From JBFLYC01 sp040756735 (lineage in GTDB: Bacteria > Bacillota > DSM-16504 > Desulfitibacterales > Desulfitibacteraceae): a stretch of DNA of 64,000 nt. The stretch lies in assembly GCA_040756735.1 (NCBI GenBank), contig JBFLYC010000014.1, positions 28,096 through 92,095 on the forward strand, read 5' to 3'. The notes below the pieces were generated by a model that saw only the letters and a list, made by a program, of their open reading frames with translations, did no database searches and had not been told where the DNA came from. Positions 60,163-64,000 of this stretch are shown piece after piece. Position numbers and translations under genes: made by a program. Numbering within the stretch: position 1 is the first letter of the stretch; each line of letters opens with the position of its first letter.

Positions 60163-62127
60163 TTAACATACTCTTTGTTTTTCAAATCTATCACAGGTCA
60201 TATGCTGCAAAGCTTCTTCCACTGTGCCGACTGTAACGATTTCAATCCCTTTTAGGTCAGCTGGAAAATCCTTTTCGTTCTCTTTTGGAATTATAACCTT
60301 TTTCATCCAAGCCTGCTTTGCCCCATATATTTTTTCGCAAACCCCGCCAACAGGTTTAACCTTGCCCTGAATTGACACCTCACCCGTAACAGCCACATCC
60401 TGTCTTAGGGGAATCCCCTGTAAGCAGCTCAAAATCACCAGACATACCGCCAATCCAGCTGACGGTCCGTCAATATTTCCACCACCTACCACATTAATAT
60501 GAATGTCGTAGTTTGTCATCTCTTCTCCGGTTATCTTTCTCAGTACTGAGGCTGCATTAAATACTGAATCTTTAGCCATACTTCCCGCTGAATCATTAAA
60601 CCTCAAGCTGCCTTTGTTCTTTTCTCTTGCAGGAAAAGCCACTGCCTCTATTTCTACAATGGAACCAACAAAACCTGCCACCCCAAGTCCATAAATCCTG
60701 CCTACTTCACACTTTTCATGGGCTTTTTGAGTTACATAGGGTATTAAGCGTGAACTCTGAATTACATCATAAATATCTCTTTCACGAATAATGGTCTTTT
60801 TAAGGGGGCGGCCCTTGCGCATTTGCTGTTGATAAAGAACGTGACCGAAAGCATCAGCAAGAATGTTGTTAGCTTTTCTGCCCTCAATAGTATATTCACT
60901 AATAATCTCTGGCACTTTTTCCTCTAACTCAATACCAAGTCTGGTTGAGGATTGGGTTACAATCTGCCGGATGTGGCCGGGAGTTAATGGCTCAAAGAAA
61001 ACTTCTGCACACCTGGATCTCAACGCTGGATTGAGATGATCCGGACTGCGGGTGGTAGCCCCAATTAGAACAAAGTCTGCAGGAGCGCCCTCGTTAAAGA
61101 TTTTTTTAATGTACTGGGGTATCCTATCGTCATTGGGATCATAATAAGAAGAATCAAATTCAACTTTTTTGTCTTCAAGGACTTTTAGCAGTTTGGTTAG
61201 CAGTATGGGTTCCAATTCGCCTATTTCATCAATGAACAGAATCCCTCCGTGAGCATCTGTTACAAGGCCCAACTTGGGTTCTGGAATACCGCTTTCGGCA
61301 AAATCCTTCCGAGCGCCCTGGTAAATTGGATCGTGCACAGATCCCAACAGGGGATTCGTTGATTCTCTTGGGTCCCACCTTAAGGTGGCCCCATTGACTT
61401 CAATAAAAGGCGCATCTTTGCCAAAGGGCGATTTTTTTAGTTTTTTCGCCGCTTCAAGAGCAATCCTGGCAGCTGTGGTCTTGCCAACCCCGGGAGGCCC
61501 ATATAAAATTATGTGCTGGGGATAGGGGGACGAAAGCTTAGACATTAATGCTTTCACAGCCTTCTCCTGACCTACAATTTCTTCTAGGCTTTGCGGCCTT
61601 AAAATTTCCATGGCAGATTTGGCCAGATTAATGGAACATTTCTTTTCCAAAATTGCAAGTTTCTTGAGGGTTTGAGCATTCTCAGGATTCTGATTCTCCT
61701 TAAGAATCTGCATTTTTATCTCTTGCAGATAATCTTCATGCTTCTCCACCATCCTGGCATTAACCTTGCGTTCTAGTTCATCTTCAACAGTGCGCAGGGC
61801 AATACGCTCTGCAAGCCCATCTTCAAGTTCTTCAATGACTTGGAGAGCTTCCTTTGCGCTTGGGACCTTGTCCAATGTCGGGTCCTCAAAAACTATCTTC
61901 TGAAGGGCTAAAAGCCTTTCACCTGCATTGGTTGAACTTAACAATTCCAGGGCTTCCAGCTTGCTTGCCTTGAGAACTAAACGGTCAGTCCCATACAGGT
62001 CACATAAAATAGTAAACAAGGCTTTAATTTTATCTATGACTTCTACCTTATATCCTGTCTTTTTTAAAGGCTGTAGGTTCAGCTCTTTAATGTCGTCATT
62101 AGCAAAATCTTCCAATATATGTGCCAT
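60163..62127 (-). CDS. lonC: Sporulation-type Lon protease LonC
   Basis: 654-aa ATP-dependent serine protease of the Lon family. AAA+ domain with Walker A ILYGPPGVGKTTAARIAL near 209-226 and Walker B GGILFIDEIGEL near 287. The S16 protease domain has the catalytic Ser in GNIDGPSAGLAVCLVIL and the Lys in KPVGGVCEKIYGAKQAWMKKVI near the end. The N-terminal region has no classical Lon domain. This form, found beside rplI and dnaB in spore-forming Clostridia, matches LonC rather than LonA. AAGGAAGGAG precedes the ATG. Confidence 0.88.
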   Translation of the reverse strand: MAHILEDFANDDIKELNLQPLKKTGYKVEVIDKIKALFTILCDLYGTDRLVLKASKLEALELLSSTNAGERLLALQKIVFEDPTLDKVPSAKEALQVIEELEDGLAERIALRTVEDELERKVNARMVEKHEDYLQEIKMQILKENQNPENAQTLKKLAILEKKCSINLAKSAMEILRPQSLEEIVGQEKAVKALMSKLSSPYPQHIILYGPPGVGKTTAARIALEAAKKLKKSPFGKDAPFIEVNGATLRWDPRESTNPLLGSVHDPIYQGARKDFAESGIPEPKLGLVTDAHGGILFIDEIGELEPILLTKLLKVLEDKKVEFDSSYYDPNDDRIPQYIKKIFNEGAPADFVLIGATTRSPDHLNPALRSRCAEVFFEPLTPGHIRQIVTQSSTRLGIELEEKVPEIISEYTIEGRKANNILADAFGHVLYQQQMRKGRPLKKTIIRERDIYDVIQSSRLIPYVTQKAHEKCEVGRIYGLGVAGFVGSIVEIEAVAFPAREKNKGSLRFNDSAGSMAKDSVFNAASVLRKITGEEMTNYDIHINVVGGGNIDGPSAGLAVCLVILSCLQGIPLRQDVAVTGEVSIQGKVKPVGGVCEKIYGAKQAWMKKVIIPKENEKDFPADLKGIEIVTVGTVEEALQHMTCDRFEKQRVC

Positions 62128-62141
62128 AAATAGCTCCTTCC

Positions 62142-62588
62142 TTATTCTGCTTGCACAATTATGTTAAATTCAGCTTGCACCTGGGGGTGCAGTTTGGCTT
62201 TAATTGGATGACTTCCCAGAGATTTAATTGATTCGTGCATTTCAATTTTCCTTTTGTCAATCTTAATTCCTAGCTGCTTTTCAAGAGCCGACACAATCTC
62301 CATGTTGGTAACAGAACCAAACAGCCGGCCGTTTTCTCCGGCTTTGGCTGTAATGATCACCCTTTTTTGGGCAAGAATTTCAGCGGTTTTCCTGGCTCTT
62401 TCTTTTTCCAGCTCCTTTTTCTTTTCTTCCTTTAACCTTTGATTTTTAAGTGCTTGAAGATTTTTAGGGTTAGCCTCAACAGCCAACTGCCTGGGAAAAA
62501 GATAATTGCGTGCATAACCGTCAGCCACGTTTAATACATCGCCTTTATTTCCCACTTTTTTAACATCCTCAATAAGTATTACCTTCAT
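62142..62588 (-). CDS. rplI: 50S ribosomal protein L9
   Basis: 148 aa. Starts MKVILIEDVKKVGNKGDVLNVADGYARNYLFPR, the signature of L9, then a long basic helix (KEKKKELEKERARKTAEILAQ region) and a C-terminal domain with NGRLFGSVTNMEIVSAL. Binds 23S rRNA. AGGGGGTG precedes the ATG. It lies between yybS and lonC, the common Firmicute order. Confidence 0.96.
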   Translation of the reverse strand: MKVILIEDVKKVGNKGDVLNVADGYARNYLFPRQLAVEANPKNLQALKNQRLKEEKKKELEKERARKTAEILAQKRVIITAKAGENGRLFGSVTNMEIVSALEKQLGIKIDKRKIEMHESIKSLGSHPIKAKLHPQVQAEFNIIVQAE

Positions 62589-62601
62589 ATTTATACACCC
62601 C

Positions 62602-63594
62602 CTAACCTTTTTCTTGACCTCCCTTTATTAAACCAAGTTTTCTGTAGTTAAACAGGGGGTCAAATAACCCCACTAATAATAATACCATTAATGCAATGGG
62701 AAAGTTTAAAACAATTATACCCAATAGCAGTAATTTAAGTAATAAGGAAATTTTCCATTTAAAATAAAAATACGTTATAACTGATAATCCCTGGATAAAA
62801 ATAATAGGTAGATAAATGTACACAATGTTCATACCTATGACCGATCCCGTGGGCCAATTTCTAAAATCACTGTATAATAAAAGCCCCAGACCTATGATTA
62901 CTCCCCAGATAAAATACCAGGGTATCTGCCAGTGCCTAAACATGGGCTGTTCACTGACCTGTAAGTTTAATCTTAATAAAACCATTCTGGTTATAAAATA
63001 GGAAATAAATGCAACAATCATCCCGTAAGTAACCATGACAGCTGGTATTAAATTAAACATAAGGGTAGACATGTTAATTAGAGACTGTCTGATTTCCTCC
63101 AGGGACATACCCTGTTCCTCAAATCTGTCAAGAAGGCCTAAGCGTTCATACATGGCCAGAGCGGAGTCGGCAATTTCATCGAAGGTCGCCATAAACTCCG
63201 CCAAACTAAAGCCCATCACTAAAAAACTAAGTATTACTGTGACAATGGTCATTACAGCCACTATCATGGTTCCTATCATGATAATCTGGGAAAACGCTGC
63301 TTGTTTTTTAAAATAATAACAAAAGGCCAAAGCCAAACCGGCGAACTGCAGGATAAACAAAAAGGCCCTCCAGGGTGGCGCTAAAATCATCAATAGAATA
63401 GCTGCTGTTATCAAGGACAGAATTCCTATATTGAAATCATGGCGCACAGCAACGACCACTATGGGAACAAACCACACAAAAACAGTAATAAACTGAAAAG
63501 GCGGTATATAAAAACCAATAAGAGCTATTAAAACTGATATGGCAGCCATTAATGCGCCCTCAATATAGTATTTCAATTCAACCCGATTGCTCAC
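62602..63594 (-). CDS. yybS: YybS-like membrane protein (DUF2232)
   Basis: 330 aa with about eight hydrophobic segments and a large extracytoplasmic loop near 110-180 (FDEIADSALAMYERLGLLDRFEEQGMSLEEIRQSL in part). DUF2232 proteins are regularly coded just upstream of rplI in Firmicutes. Function unknown. The GTG start has GGAGGG nine bases before. Confidence 0.88.
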   Translation of the reverse strand: MSNRVELKYYIEGALMAAISVLIALIGFYIPPFQFITVFVWFVPIVVVAVRHDFNIGILSLITAAILLMILAPPWRAFLFILQFAGLALAFCYYFKKQAAFSQIIMIGTMIVAVMTIVTVILSFLVMGFSLAEFMATFDEIADSALAMYERLGLLDRFEEQGMSLEEIRQSLINMSTLMFNLIPAVMVTYGMIVAFISYFITRMVLLRLNLQVSEQPMFRHWQIPWYFIWGVIIGLGLLLYSDFRNWPTGSVIGMNIVYIYLPIIFIQGLSVITYFYFKWKISLLLKLLLLGIIVLNFPIALMVLLLVGLFDPLFNYRKLGLIKGGQEKG

Positions 63595-63654
63595 CTGCTC
63601 AAACCCTCCTTAGCCATCCCTTCATTTCCCACTTTTCACTTCCTAATTATACCC

Positions 63655-63705
63655 TAAAACAAAAGGGGACACACCTAAATAATTTAGGGAATGCCTATAT
63701 CTTAT
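63655..63705 (+). repeat. GGGGACA-family fragment upstream of yybS
   Basis: AAAAGGGGACACACCTAAATAATTTAGGGAATGCC. The left end matches the family; the right end is decayed (GGGAATGCC for GGAATGTCC). The internal CTAAATAATTTAG is a perfect palindrome. Confidence 0.6.
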
Positions 63706-63775
63706 TTTCCGCACCCTTACACAACAAGAACTAACATTTATCCCAGTCAATTTTTTCAGGAAGAGCCTATGGTAA

Positions 63776-64000
63776 TTAAGGGCCGCCTACCCTAGTAAAC
63801 ACATCAAGGTCAAACCCAATTAGTTTTAGCACCCTAGCAAGGCGATTATAGTTTTTCGGCAGATGCCGCTTTATAATAATACCACCTTCCTTAAAACACA
63901 ATATCTTAACAGGACTAAAGAGCTCAAGCACCCTGTTACCTGTTGGGGCAAAAGTCTTTTTTCCTCCTGCAATATCTAACGGTTTTGACTCTTGTTCTAA
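63776..64000 (-). CDS. C-terminal end of an unrecognised protein, cut by the window edge
   Basis: An open minus-strand frame enters from the edge and runs 74 codons to a TAA at 63776. The visible tail is basic and aliphatic, ending LKLIGFDLDVFTRVGGP, with no Cys or metal motif and no membrane segment. A start is not in the window. Its gene is upstream of yybS on the same strand, separated by about 180 bases that hold a repeat copy. I cannot assign a family. Confidence 0.5.
   Translation of the reverse strand, partial: LEQESKPLDIAGGKKTFAPTGNRVLELFSPVKILCFKEGGIIIKRHLPKNYNRLARVLKLIGFDLDVFTRVGGP

Overview
This 64 kb window looks like chromosomal DNA of an anaerobic, low-to-mid G+C Firmicute of the Clostridia (Peptococcaceae-like). 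The evidence is the complete anaerobic (cbi-type, early cobalt insertion) corrinoid pathway, three cobalamin riboswitches, a SCIFF-maturase-like radical SAM enzyme, a sporulation-type Lon protease beside dnaB/rplI/yybS/purA, and strong Shine-Dalgarno sites with frequent TTG/GTG starts. Almost every gene lies on the minus strand, so operons read from high to low coordinates. The species cannot be named from the sequence alone.

Layout. 0-3.6 kb: the start of a membrane-anchored protein cut by the window edge, then the cobalt ECF transporter cbiMNQO behind cobalamin riboswitch 1. 3.7-6.3 kb: ccdA, a TlpA-like thioredoxin and a radical SAM/SPASM enzyme. 6.5-8.0 kb: an AT-rich patch with a DUF488 gene and its frameshifted partner. 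8.1-9.7 kb: tRNA-Gly, a lipoprotein and a PIN/ribbon-helix-helix toxin-antitoxin pair. 9.7-25.6 kb: an 18-gene corrinoid operon behind riboswitch 2. 25.6-27.5 kb: cobT behind riboswitch 3. 27.6-37.1 kb: an operon (dtnK, pdxA2, larA-like, TRAP dctP-dctQ-dctM, then a QueG-like ferredoxin protein) with a clear sigma-54 promoter and a PrpR-type enhancer-binding activator upstream. 37.2-37.9 kb: a gene remnant, tRNA-Phe and tRNA-Lys. 38.0-51.8 kb: a 2-hydroxyacid (lactate/glycolate) oxidation region with a GntR/FCD regulator, a LutB-LutA fusion, LutC, two GlcD/GlcF sets, GlcE, lactate permease and a glyoxylate-type aminotransferase. 52.1-63.6 kb: housekeeping genes (purA, FAD oxidoreductase, DUF523, lipid kinase, lipoprotein, dnaB, lonC, rplI, yybS). 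The right edge holds the C-terminal end of an unrecognised gene.

How it fits together. CbiMNQO imports cobalt. The corrinoid operon takes sirohydrochlorin/precorrin-2 to adenosylcobinamide-GDP and the cobalamin phosphate stage, and CobT activates the lower ligand. All three units carry a B12 riboswitch and an intrinsic terminator in the leader. The sigma-54 operon probably imports and degrades four-carbon sugar acids through kinase and dehydrogenase steps, with a nickel-pincer racemase-like enzyme as an unusual addition. The glc/lut region would oxidise glycolate or lactate, and the aminotransferase would turn glyoxylate into glycine. Palindromes of TGGYC...GACCA type in front of three of its transcription units are likely operators for the local GntR regulator.

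The most unusual layer is a dispersed repeat family bounded by GGGGACA/TGTCCCC ends, found at eight or more intergenic places. It lies between riboswitch terminator and start codon in all three B12 leaders and forms a five-unit tandem array in the cobT leader. Some copies join a second motif (AAGGGGACGGTTCTCTGTCA) that resembles REP-type sequences.
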